DNA of 64,000 nt from contig NZ_JARNTX010000001.1 of NCBI RefSeq assembly GCF_029433095.1, forward strand, positions 1,426,001-1,490,000, written 5' to 3'. Shown in pieces: positions 33,064-41,102 of the stretch. Numbering within the stretch: position 1 is the stretch's first letter; each line of letters opens with the position of its first letter. The notes under the pieces were generated by a model. The model ran no database searches, was not told the DNA's origin, and saw only the letters and a list, made by a program, of their open reading frames with translations. This DNA is from Hymenobacter sp. YC55 (GTDB lineage Bacteria > Bacteroidota > Bacteroidia > Cytophagales > Hymenobacteraceae). Position numbers and translations under genes: made by a program.

Positions 33064-33708
33064 ATGAAAAAATTCTTCGCCCTGTTTGCCTTTTCGGTTT
33101 CGCTATGCTCAACCGCTACGGCGCAGCAGGACCCCAAAGCTGGTAAGATTCTGGACCAGATGAGTGCTAAGTATCAGGCTATGAAAGCCTACAAGGCCTC
33201 TTTCACGCAAACGCTGGAAAACGACGCAGCCAAAGTAAAAGAGAACATGAGCGGCGACATCACCGTGAGCGGCCAGAAGTTCCGGTTGAAGATGAGCGGC
33301 CAAGAAGTTATTAATGACGGCAAAACCATGTACACCTACATGAAAGCCGAAAACGAGGTGAACATCTCTGATTATGAGTCGGATGAGCAAGAAATCTCGC
33401 CCGCTCAAATCTATTCGCTCTACAAGAAAGGTTACAAGTACTCCTATGTACAGGAGGCCAAGGAAGGTGGCGAAGTAGTAGATGTAATTGAACTAGCCCC
33501 TGAGGATCGGAGTAACCCAGTTTTCAAGGTGCGCATGAAAGTGAGCAAGGTTGATAAATCGGTAAGAAGCTGGCAGATGTTCAAAAAGAACGGCAACCGC
33601 TACACCGTCAAAATCAACAAGTTCACGCCTAACGTGCCCGTTGACGCTACCACGTTTGCTTTCGACAAGACCAAGTACAAAGGCGTAAAAGTTATTGACC
33701 TGCGCTAA
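33064..33708 (+). CDS. lolA: Outer membrane lipoprotein carrier protein LolA-like
   Basis: A 214-residue periplasmic protein with a signal peptide (1-21, ending TATAQ). The body has the LolA beta-barrel pattern, starting KILDQMSAKYQAMKAYKASFTQTL and later ISPAQIYSLYKKGYKYSYV and VPVDATTFAFDK. LolA ferries lipoproteins from LolCDE to the outer membrane. I chose the ATG at 33064; the open frame reaches back to 32995. It follows ftsK by 119 bp, a neighbour order often seen in bacteria, and ends at a strong terminator. Confidence 0.9.
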   Translation: MKKFFALFAFSVSLCSTATAQQDPKAGKILDQMSAKYQAMKAYKASFTQTLENDAAKVKENMSGDITVSGQKFRLKMSGQEVINDGKTMYTYMKAENEVNISDYESDEQEISPAQIYSLYKKGYKYSYVQEAKEGGEVVDVIELAPEDRSNPVFKVRMKVSKVDKSVRSWQMFKKNGNRYTVKINKFTPNVPVDATTFAFDKTKYKGVKVIDLR

Positions 33709-33730
33709 GGCTTCGAGCCTGCCAATTCGT

Positions 33731-33771
33731 CCGGCCCGCTTCCGCTCTGTGTGGAGGCGGGCCGCTTTTTT
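33731..33771 (+). terminator. Intrinsic terminator after lolA
   Basis: CGGCCCGCTTCC (33732-33743) pairs with GGAGGCGGGCCG (33753-33764), with one G-T pair, and is followed by C and six or seven T residues. Confidence 0.88.
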
Positions 33772-33862
33772 GAGTTGATGCTAATTCAGCCTAAATACAG
33801 GGCGTCTGCATCAAATGCAGAAGGACAACAGTTATATTTCGTGCTTCTATATCCGATTAATT

Positions 33863-35161
33863 ATGCAAGAAGATTTCCTCCATTACGTTTGGCAGCATCA
33901 ATACTTCGATAAAATAGATCTACGCACTACCGACGGCCAACTCATCACCGTTTTAAAACCCGGCTACCGCAACGCCGATGCGGGGCCGGACTTTCTTAAT
34001 GCTCGTCTGCAGCTAGACGAAGTAGAATGGAATGGGGCTGTAGAAATCCATCTGAAAGCTTCTGCTTGGCACCGGCACCAACATCAAACCGACCCCAAAT
34101 ACGACCAGGTAGTATTGCACATAATCTTTGAAGCCGACCAGTTGGTGCAGCGCCTCGATGGCAGCACGGTGCCTGCCTTGGCTTTGGCAGCGCGTATTGC
34201 GCCCGACTTACTACAAGCTTATCATGATTTGCTGGGGCAACCAGCTGCCGTACTGCCTTGCGCTACGCAACTACAGGCCGTACCCGAAATTACCCGGACT
34301 AGCATGGTAGAGCGTGCCCTGTTAGAGCGGGTGGAACTTAAAGCTTCTGTAGTAGCTGCTTTGCATCAGCGCCTCAACGACGATTGGGAGGCTACTGCTT
34401 ATCATACACTAGCCGCTGCTTTCGGCTTTCAGAAGAATAGTGAGCCACTGGCGAGGCTTGCCAAGGCGCTACCGCTAACTATTATACGCCGCCACCGGCA
34501 TGACCTTCTGCAACTGGAAGCAATGGTATTTGGGCAGGCGGGATTTCTAGAGGAAAATGAAACCGCAGCAAAAGATGAGTACATAACTGCTCTGCATCGG
34601 GAGTTTAATTTCCTGCGTCACAAGTACAGCCTGCACGGCACAGCACTGGCCGCGCATGAGTGGAATTTCTTGCGGCTGCGGCCCGCAAACTTCCCTACGG
34701 TGCGTTTAGCTCAATTAGCCGCTATATTACACGCCCGCCCAGCTCTGTTTGACGCTATGCTAACGGCTGCTGACTTACCAACGCTCACAAAGTTCTTCCA
34801 AGTGCCAACCTCGGCGTATTGGCGTGAACATTACCGGCCAGGCGTAGCGGGCAAGGTACCCGGGTTAGGCAAAAGCAGCATTCATTTATTGGTTGCCAAC
34901 GTAGTAGTACCGCTACGGGTAGCGTATGCTCGCCACACAGGCCAAATCGAGCTAGTGGAAAGTGCACTAGCGCTGCTTAGTTTGCTGCCAGCCGAGCACA
35001 ACCATATCACCGACGACTATGCCGGGTTGGGTTTCCAGCATCGCAGCTCCGCCGATTCGCAAGGTCTATTGGCGCTGCACCGCGCCTACTGCGCGCCACG
35101 CCGCTGCCTGCAATGCGCCGTAGGTAGCCGAATCATGCAACGTAACTTAGCTGCCCGTTGA
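33863..35161 (+). CDS. DUF2851 family protein
   Basis: A 432-residue soluble protein of the DUF2851 family, conserved across Bacteroidota. The N-terminal signature QEDFLHYVWQHQYFDKIDL and GYRNADAGPDFLNARLQLD...WNGAVEIHLKASAWHRHQH resemble a nuclease-like or metal-binding fold with several conserved His and Asp. The C-terminus has a Cys pair, YCAPRRCLQCAVG. Function unknown. I chose the ATG at 33863, at the start of the conserved block. Its stop codon overlaps the start of the next gene, implying translational coupling. Confidence 0.85.
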   Translation: MQEDFLHYVWQHQYFDKIDLRTTDGQLITVLKPGYRNADAGPDFLNARLQLDEVEWNGAVEIHLKASAWHRHQHQTDPKYDQVVLHIIFEADQLVQRLDGSTVPALALAARIAPDLLQAYHDLLGQPAAVLPCATQLQAVPEITRTSMVERALLERVELKASVVAALHQRLNDDWEATAYHTLAAAFGFQKNSEPLARLAKALPLTIIRRHRHDLLQLEAMVFGQAGFLEENETAAKDEYITALHREFNFLRHKYSLHGTALAAHEWNFLRLRPANFPTVRLAQLAAILHARPALFDAMLTAADLPTLTKFFQVPTSAYWREHYRPGVAGKVPGLGKSSIHLLVANVVVPLRVAYARHTGQIELVESALALLSLLPAEHNHITDDYAGLGFQHRSSADSQGLLALHRAYCAPRRCLQCAVGSRIMQRNLAAR

Positions 35162-36423
35162 AGCTCGCCGTTGCCATTTCACTTAATGCAGCCTTGGCAG
35201 TCTTATTCTGGCGCTGGCTCCGTACTCAACTACGTGAACCACAGTTAGGACACTGGTTGCTACCGGTATTGACCTTGAAGCTGCTGGCTTGGGGGGCTGC
35301 CTGTTGGAAGCCTAGCTCCGATGCGCAGCACATGCATCAGTTTTCAACAACTATGACCTTGCAGCTTTGGGAAAGACCGGGGGCGTGGCTGCAAGCTATG
35401 CTTGGCAACGAGTTTCATTACAATAAGGAACTGTACCTCATCTACCACGGCTACTCCAATACCTTTTTCACGGCCAAAATCTTGTCGGTCCTCAACTTGG
35501 CTAGCTATAGCAACAGCTGGTGGAATGGGCTATACTTGTCGTTGTTCTGTTTTGTGGCCTGCTGGGCTTTGGTTCGCACGGTAGCCCATACGTTTCCACA
35601 AACGCCTGTTGGTGCTGCACTGATTGGGTTTTTGGTGTGGCCAACGGTCGTTTACTGGTCGGCGGGCATCACCAAGGAGAGCTTGGTAGTGGGAAGTGCT
35701 GCGGGGCTGGTAGCTGTGTCGGTAAGCTGGCTTTATGGCAAAACGCGCTTTTCTATTCCAAGTGTTTTCGTGTTGATGCTGTTGGCGTTTCTTCAGTTCA
35801 AGATGCGCTACTTCTTTGCTGCTCTGCTTTTTAGCGCGCTAGGGGGGCTTACGATAGTGCGCATGCTACAGCAGCTGGGAGTGGCACGCCAACGGTGGAT
35901 GATTGTCCTGATTTTCTTTGCCACAATCAGTGTCGGAGCATGGCTTGGGAGCGAAGTGGTTTTAGTTTTTCGTCCGAACCGAATTACGCTTCAACTTTTG
36001 CGCAACTACAACGAGTTAAGCAAGCAGTCAGGGGAGCGGCCACGTATTGTATTCAATGATTTCAGTCCCAACATCGAAAGCGTAGCCCAAAACGCGCCGC
36101 AAGCAGTATGGGAGGCAATAAGTCGGCCTTGGTTTTGGGAGGGAAGCATGGGCTACAAGGCGTTAGGGCTGGAAAACCTGCTGTTGCTCGGTATTTTAGC
36201 AACTGCTTTGCTGGCCTTAGTGCGAGGACGGGCTGGTGAGTTGCCCTTTGCATTGGTGGTGGCTATGCTGTTCTATTGCATTGCCTTGGCGGCTTTGATT
36301 GGTTTGAGTACCCCTAACCTCGGCACGATGAACCGCTACCGGGTGGCTTTGCTGCCATTCGTGTTATGGTTGGCCCTCCAAAACGAATATGCCGCTCGGG
36401 TGCTTCGCCGCTTCGGGTTGTAG
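35158..36423 (+). CDS. Polytopic membrane protein of unknown function
   Basis: A 421-residue protein with about ten hydrophobic segments and no motif I can assign. The spacing of segments and the loop SAGITKESLVVGSAAG resemble glycan polymerase or GT-C-like proteins, but this is a guess. It begins with TTG at 35158, overlapping the TGA of the DUF2851 gene by three bases plus one (TTGA). The first ATG is about 58 codons further in, after two segments, so the TTG start is favoured. Co-transcription with the DUF2851 gene is likely. Confidence 0.65.
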   Translation: MKLAVAISLNAALAVLFWRWLRTQLREPQLGHWLLPVLTLKLLAWGAACWKPSSDAQHMHQFSTTMTLQLWERPGAWLQAMLGNEFHYNKELYLIYHGYSNTFFTAKILSVLNLASYSNSWWNGLYLSLFCFVACWALVRTVAHTFPQTPVGAALIGFLVWPTVVYWSAGITKESLVVGSAAGLVAVSVSWLYGKTRFSIPSVFVLMLLAFLQFKMRYFFAALLFSALGGLTIVRMLQQLGVARQRWMIVLIFFATISVGAWLGSEVVLVFRPNRITLQLLRNYNELSKQSGERPRIVFNDFSPNIESVAQNAPQAVWEAISRPWFWEGSMGYKALGLENLLLLGILATALLALVRGRAGELPFALVVAMLFYCIALAALIGLSTPNLGTMNRYRVALLPFVLWLALQNEYAARVLRRFGL

Positions 36424-36516
36424 TGATTGGGTATTGCCGGTAGGTGATTGTCGCCAACGAGATGTAAGAGCATTAATCAACAAACAGCAATCAGTAACCA
36501 GCAAAGAAGAGTGGCG

Positions 36517-36524
36517 TATCTTTG
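36517..36524 (+). promoter_or_regulatory. -7 box TATCTTTG for the acyltransferase gene
   Basis: Exact TAnnTTTG match, 45 nt before the ATG at 36570. Confidence 0.6.
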
Positions 36525-36569
36525 TGGTTTGAATCTGGTCGGCGCGCCGTCGGCTCTTTCTCGCTACGT

Positions 36570-37202
36570 ATGGAAAACCCCGTTATTATCCTTGGTGCCC
36601 AAACTGTGGGTATTGCTGCCCTCGACGCTTTCCTTTCCAACGACGTGGTGGTGTACTGCCTCCTCGACGACGACACCAAGCTCCAGAACACTGAAGTGTT
36701 CGACGTGCCCGTGATGGGCAACACCGACGACAAAGAATTGCTCAAGCTGCTGGGCAAAAAGTGCGAAGTATTTGTGGCCACCGAGGACACGGCTAGCCGC
36801 CGTAGCCTTACCACCATGCTCCACGACGAGTACGAAGTTGTGCCCGTCAACGCCATTCACCAGCGCGCTAGCGTATCGCCGCACGCGTGGCTAGGGCACG
36901 GTAATCAGGTAGGAGCCAATGCCGTTGTGGCGGGTACTGCTAAGATTGGCAATGGCTGCCTGATTGGGGCCAACGCCGTGGTAGATGCCAAAGCCGAGTT
37001 GGGCGACTATTCGCAGCTTAGTGCTGGCGCTATTTTGAACGCCGGTGTTGTCGTCGGAGAGCAGGTCTTTATTGGCGCTGGCGTGGTGGTCGTGGCGGGT
37101 GTTAAGATCGGCAATAAGGCCCGTGTGGGCGCGGGCTCGGTGGTAGTAGCTGATATACCCGCCAACCAAACGGTATTCGGCAACCCTGCTGTCAAGGTTT
37201 AG
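36570..37202 (+). CDS. NeuD/PglD-like sugar acyltransferase
   Basis: A 210-residue left-handed beta-helix acyltransferase. A PglD_N-type nucleotide-sugar-binding domain (1-80, starting ENPVIILGAQTVGI) precedes hexapeptide repeats (about 95-200) such as VGANAVVAGTAKIGNGCLIGANAVV. The ending PANQTVFGNPAVKV is typical of acetyl-CoA-dependent sugar O- or N-acetyltransferases. The usual catalytic His of this group is not obvious in the helix. No sugar biosynthesis gene lies immediately beside it, so the substrate is open. I chose the ATG at 36570 by the -7 box. Confidence 0.82.
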   Translation: MENPVIILGAQTVGIAALDAFLSNDVVVYCLLDDDTKLQNTEVFDVPVMGNTDDKELLKLLGKKCEVFVATEDTASRRSLTTMLHDEYEVVPVNAIHQRASVSPHAWLGHGNQVGANAVVAGTAKIGNGCLIGANAVVDAKAELGDYSQLSAGAILNAGVVVGEQVFIGAGVVVVAGVKIGNKARVGAGSVVVADIPANQTVFGNPAVKV

Positions 37203-37291
37203 TGTCAGGAAAATAGAGTTGAGGGTTTAGAACCTAGAAGCGTCTTTGCGTTGTCTGAGTGCTGAGCTTTTAACATCTCACTTCTATTAAA

Positions 37292-38245
37292 ATGGATTAC
37301 CGCGTTTTACTTTATTACTGCTACACGCCTATCGAGGATGTCGAGGCATTCCGGGAGGAGCATCACCGGCTTTGCCTGCGCCTGAATCTGCGAGGACGCA
37401 TTATTGTGGCGCCTGAAGGGTTAAATGGCACCGTTTCGGGGCTAGTGGATGATTGCGCCGAGTACATGCGGCTGGTAAAGGCTGATCCGCGCTTCGATGC
37501 CTTGGAGTTCAAGGTGGAAGAGGCCGAGGCTCACACATTCCAAAAGCTGCACGTGCGCGTGAAGCCAGAAATCGTGCACGTGGGCTTGCCGCACATCAAA
37601 CCCTACGAGCGAACCGGCGTTCATCTCTCGCCCGAGGAGTTTCGCGACATGAAGGATCAGGACGACGTGGTGATTCTGGATGTGCGCTCCGATTACGAGT
37701 ACGAGCTAGGGCGCTTCAAAAACGCCGTCACGCTCGACATCGAAAACTTCCGCGAGTTTCCGGATCGGCTAGAACGGTTGGAGCAGTACAAGGACAAGAA
37801 AATCCTCACGTATTGCACCGGCGGTATCAAGTGCGAAAAAGCTAGTGCCTACTTGCTGGAGCAGGGCTTCGAAAACGTGTACCAACTGCACGGCGGTATC
37901 ATCAAGTACGGTTTGGAAGCGGGCGGTGAGGATTTTGAGGGCAAATGCTACGTATTTGATGGACGCGTGGCAGTAGACGTCAACCACGTCAACCCCTCCA
38001 TCATCAGCCAGTGCCACCACTGTCACACGCCTTCCGACAGGATGGTGAACTGCGCCAACCCACACTGCAATGCACACGTGCCACTTTGTGAATCGTGTGG
38101 TGCGCAGCTGCAGGGCGCTTGCTCACCCACCTGCCAAGAGCACCCCGATAAGCGCCCTTACGATGGTACGGGCACGTACCCCAAAATCAGCAACCACTAC
38201 CGCCCCGAGCAAGGCTTGATTTCCTACCGTACACCGGTGCGTTAG
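37292..38245 (+). CDS. trhO: tRNA uridine(34) hydroxylase, rhodanese domain (TrhO/YceA)
   Basis: A 317-residue protein of the TrhO family, which hydroxylates uridine 34 of some tRNAs on the way to 5-methoxyuridine or cmo5U. The N-terminal acylphosphatase-like domain shows LNLRGRIIVAPEGLNGTVSG. The rhodanese domain has VVILDVRSDYEYELGRF and the catalytic loop TYCTGGIKCEKA with Cys 175. The C-terminal tail has many Cys and His (CHHCHTPSDRM, CANPHCNAHVPLCESCGAQ), which probably bind zinc. Stand-alone gene. Confidence 0.93.
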   Translation: MDYRVLLYYCYTPIEDVEAFREEHHRLCLRLNLRGRIIVAPEGLNGTVSGLVDDCAEYMRLVKADPRFDALEFKVEEAEAHTFQKLHVRVKPEIVHVGLPHIKPYERTGVHLSPEEFRDMKDQDDVVILDVRSDYEYELGRFKNAVTLDIENFREFPDRLERLEQYKDKKILTYCTGGIKCEKASAYLLEQGFENVYQLHGGIIKYGLEAGGEDFEGKCYVFDGRVAVDVNHVNPSIISQCHHCHTPSDRMVNCANPHCNAHVPLCESCGAQLQGACSPTCQEHPDKRPYDGTGTYPKISNHYRPEQGLISYRTPVR

Positions 38246-38349
38246 ATCGTAGATGGTTGTTGCTCTTTTTCATTTTTCGCCGTTAAAGGGAGCACTTATG
38301 CAGTTGCAGGCGCAAATGCCTGTGGTGTCGACAACAAACGAACAACAAC

Positions 38350-39222
38350 ATGCCCATTCCCGAATCCGAGCTGATTTTCAACAAAGACGGTAGCATCTAT
38401 CACCTCAACCTGCAGCCCGACCACATTTCCGATACCATTATCACAGTGGGGGATCCAGAGCGGGTGCCGTTGATAAGTGAGCATTTCGACTCCATCGAAA
38501 CTCAAGTTCACAAGCGTGAATTTGTGACGCACGTAGGCTACTACAAGGGTAAGCGCCTCACGGTCATTAGCACGGGTATGGGCACCGACAATATTGACAT
38601 TCTGCTCAACGAATTGGATGCCTTGGTTAATATTGACTTTGTAACCCGCGAAGTGCGGCCCCACGAAGAGCATATTGCCTTGCGCATCATTCGGGTAGGT
38701 ACCAGTGGCTCATTACAAGCCGATATTCCCGTTGGCTCACACCTAGTTACGGAGCACGCCGTAGGGCTCGATTCCTTGATGCAGTTTTACCCACTGGTGG
38801 AAACCGGGTTGGAGATAGAAGTAGCAACCGGTGTGCAACAAGCCTTGGCTCTCGACTACCGCCCTTACTGCGTCCGCGGTGCCGATTTGTTACGCGAGCA
38901 ACTCGGAGCAGGCATGGTGGTCGGTAATACGCTTACCTGCCCGGGATTCTACGGCCCCCAAGGCCGTGTACTACGCCTCGACCTGCGCCGCCCCGACCTA
39001 ATTGAGCAGTTTCAGAACTTCCGCTACGAAAGCGCAGAAGGCGAATTCCGCCTCACCAACTTCGAAATGGAAACCGCGGGCTATTACGCCTTAGGTCGTC
39101 TGTTGGGCCACGAGGTAGTATCGTTGAACGCTATAGTAGCCAACCGTGCTACGGGCGAGTTTGCCACGAACTCTGACGCCGTAATGCATGATTTGATTAC
39201 TAAAACCTTAGAGCGGGTGTAA
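38350..39222 (+). CDS. Nucleoside phosphorylase (uridine phosphorylase-like)
   Basis: A 290-residue member of the PNP/UDP phosphorylase superfamily, which splits a nucleoside with phosphate into base and ribose 1-phosphate. Motifs are ITVGDPERVPLIS for the phosphate site (about 30-42), VISTGMGTDNIDILLNEL, RVGTSGSLQADIPVGS and NFEMETAGYYALG, where Glu-Met-Glu binds ribose. The family is about 250-290 residues. Uridine is the likeliest substrate but cannot be fixed from sequence. Convergent with the LuxC-like gene across a shared terminator. Confidence 0.88.
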   Translation: MPIPESELIFNKDGSIYHLNLQPDHISDTIITVGDPERVPLISEHFDSIETQVHKREFVTHVGYYKGKRLTVISTGMGTDNIDILLNELDALVNIDFVTREVRPHEEHIALRIIRVGTSGSLQADIPVGSHLVTEHAVGLDSLMQFYPLVETGLEIEVATGVQQALALDYRPYCVRGADLLREQLGAGMVVGNTLTCPGFYGPQGRVLRLDLRRPDLIEQFQNFRYESAEGEFRLTNFEMETAGYYALGRLLGHEVVSLNAIVANRATGEFATNSDAVMHDLITKTLERV

Positions 39223-39283
39223 AGCAGTTTTCTTTCGCGTTACGCGCCGTACCAAACTTTCTAAAAATCTTGGTTTAGTAAGC

Positions 39284-39319
39284 AGCAAAAAGCCGCTCCA
39301 ACTGGAGCGGCTTTTTGCT
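39284..39319. terminator. Bidirectional terminator, 17-bp perfect stem
   Basis: AGCAAAAAGCCGCTCCA (39284-39300) pairs exactly with the arm at 39303-39319. A5 and T5 tracts lie inside the stem, serving the convergent phosphorylase and LuxC-like genes. Confidence 0.9.
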
Positions 39320-39357
39320 ATCAAAGGGTTACGTCGACACTAAAAGCCACAGTTAGC

Positions 39358-40371
39358 TTATGTCAATTCCGCCAAAAAAGCCATAGTATCCACACCATCG
39401 GCATAGTCTGTAACGCCTGGACTTTGTGCCTGCCCAAATGCTACGCTGCCTGCCCACTGCCCATTGCCTGATACCAAGCACTGCGTTTGAGCAGCAACAT
39501 CGGTCAACTGATCAACTAGGTCTATTTCGTGGGTGTAGGTGCCGTAGTGCACTAGGGAAATGGGCGATACCAGTAACGGACTTTCTAGCAAGAGCAGGAA
39601 ACCGGTATCGAGATGGGGTACGCCATTAACCAGCAAAATGCTCTTATTGTAGTCGTAGTTGTTGTTGTATTTATGGTGGTCGAGTACCTGATGCCAAGGC
39701 TGCAAGGAATCGAGCAGGGGCGAGAAGTTGTAGCCCTTTGGCACGAAGAGTTTGCTGACGTTGCGGCAACCCAACCCGTAGTAGCGAAATATGTCCTCCC
39801 CGAGCAGTCCTAGTTCGTGCGAGGTTTCGTTGCCCGTCAGCACTGCCAAACTGGTGCGGTTGCGACGAATGATATGGGGCCGCTTGCCAAAGTAGTAGTC
39901 GAAGTAGCGAGCCGTGTTGTCGGAGCCAGTGGCAATAAAGGCATCTGCCGTGTTGAGGCGCTCCACAAGCTGAATTCGCTCCTGAAAGCGTGGTTCAAGC
40001 CGCACCAATTCTCCTAAGATCCAGCTCATAAGCACCGTGTCGTCTTTGCTAAGCTTGGCTAGCAACGTATGGCCGCTTATCAGCACGCAGAGAGCATCAT
40101 GAAAGCCAACCAACGGGATGTTGCCGGCCATCACCACACCCACTTGGCGCGGCGTATCGGGCTCGGCACGGTAGCGGGCTGCCCAACGCCGCAATGGTTC
40201 CTCATCAAGCATGTCAGCCACACTGTGTATAGCTAAGGTTACGTTTGGCAAATCAAACCAGGCGTTGCGGTTACGGGCCTGAGCTGCTAGGCTTGCTAGA
40301 ACATCGGCCGGTAGCTGGCGTAGGTGTTGGCCTAGGGCTACAAAAGCAGCCAGGCGGTCGGAGTGGGTCAT
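39358..40371 (-). CDS. Acyl-CoA reductase, LuxC family
   Basis: A 337-residue aldehyde-dehydrogenase-fold enzyme of the LuxC family, which reduces activated fatty acids to aldehydes with NADPH. Landmarks are VGVVMAGNIPLVGFHDALCVLISG (78-100), IATGSDNTARYFDYYFG, and YYGLGCRNVSKLFVP with the acyl-accepting Cys 202. No LuxA, LuxB or LuxD is present, so it is not a light-emission gene. It is divergent from a dicluster ferredoxin, and a LuxE-like enzyme is encoded 20 kb to the left. Similar LuxC-ferredoxin pairs are recurrent in Bacteroidota; the pathway is not known to me. Confidence 0.88.
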   Translation of the reverse strand: MTHSDRLAAFVALGQHLRQLPADVLASLAAQARNRNAWFDLPNVTLAIHSVADMLDEEPLRRWAARYRAEPDTPRQVGVVMAGNIPLVGFHDALCVLISGHTLLAKLSKDDTVLMSWILGELVRLEPRFQERIQLVERLNTADAFIATGSDNTARYFDYYFGKRPHIIRRNRTSLAVLTGNETSHELGLLGEDIFRYYGLGCRNVSKLFVPKGYNFSPLLDSLQPWHQVLDHHKYNNNYDYNKSILLVNGVPHLDTGFLLLLESPLLVSPISLVHYGTYTHEIDLVDQLTDVAAQTQCLVSGNGQWAGSVAFGQAQSPGVTDYADGVDTMAFLAELT

Positions 40372-40537
40372 TCTACTACTAAAGAGGTGAGGAGTGAGGC
40401 AATAAAGTGATGAAGGGTAGCTTATAAAGTTTCAACCACACAAGTAGCGCAACAAAAACAGTAAACGCACTTTTCATCAATTCGCAACTTCACTAGTACG
40501 TATCTGCAAAAAACTCGCAAGACTACGAGTTAGTTTC

Positions 40538-40545
40538 TACTTTTG
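40538..40545 (+). promoter_or_regulatory. -7 box TACTTTTG for the ferredoxin gene
   Basis: Exact TAnnTTTG match, 76 nt before the ATG at 40622, in the 250-bp divergent region between the LuxC-like and ferredoxin genes. Confidence 0.55.
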
Positions 40546-40621
40546 AGGGCCAAAAAAATCGCCATGCGTATTTTTTTCGCGTACATGCTTTCCATTACTC
40601 ACTTTACCTGATTCTACGGCT

Positions 40622-40972
40622 ATGGCCATCATGATAACCGACGAGTGCATCAACTGCGGTGCCTGTGAACCGGAATGCCCGAACACTGCCATCTACGAAG
40701 GTGGTGCTGCCTGGCGCTGGTCTGATGGCACTGCCTTAAAAGAAGTAACCATTGACGGTGGCGCAACTGTATCCGGTGTTTCTCCCCAAACGCCCATCTC
40801 CGATGAGTATTACTACATCGTATCCGATAAGTGCACCGAATGTGTAGGCTTCCACGAAGAGCCCCAGTGTGCCGCTGTATGCCCAGTTGACTGCTGCGTA
40901 GATGACCCCGATTATCGGGAGTCGCGCGAGAAGCTGACCGCCAAAAAACAGTGGCTGCACAACGAAGCGTAA
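40622..40972 (+). CDS. 4Fe-4S dicluster ferredoxin
   Basis: A 116-residue electron carrier with two cluster sites. The first is [12 protein letters not shown] (Cys 9, 12, 15, 19). The second is [22 protein letters not shown], with a longer spacer as in YfhL-type and Azotobacter-type ferredoxins. The long loop between the two sites contains [10 protein letters not shown]. It is divergent from the acyl-CoA reductase gene, which may take electrons from it directly or indirectly; this link is inferred from position only. A long hairpin follows. Confidence 0.92.
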   Translation: MAIMITDECINCGACEPECPNTAIYEGGAAWRWSDGTALKEVTIDGGATVSGVSPQTPISDEYYYIVSDKCTECVGFHEEPQCAAVCPVDCCVDDPDYRESREKLTAKKQWLHNEA

Positions 40973-41025
40973 CGCTTCTTGTTTACGGTATCTAAGCTGA
41001 TTAGAGCTTGGAAACGCTAAGGTTG

Positions 41026-41081
41026 TTCAGTGCAAACAGGAAGGGCTTGCCAAGCGGCAAGCCCTTCCTGTTTGCACTGAA
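41026..41081. terminator. Bidirectional terminator with 26-bp perfect stem
   Basis: Arms 41026-41051 and 41056-41081 are exact reverse complements with a 4-nt loop (AAGC). It lies between the convergent ferredoxin and sugar amidotransferase genes. Confidence 0.8.
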
Positions 41082-41102
41082 ACGATTGTGTAATCTTGCT
41101 AG

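Noticed and set aside
18772..40371. A bioluminescence (lux) locus
   Set aside because: LuxC-like and LuxE-like genes are 20 kb apart, and no luciferase or acyl-transferase (LuxD) gene is present.
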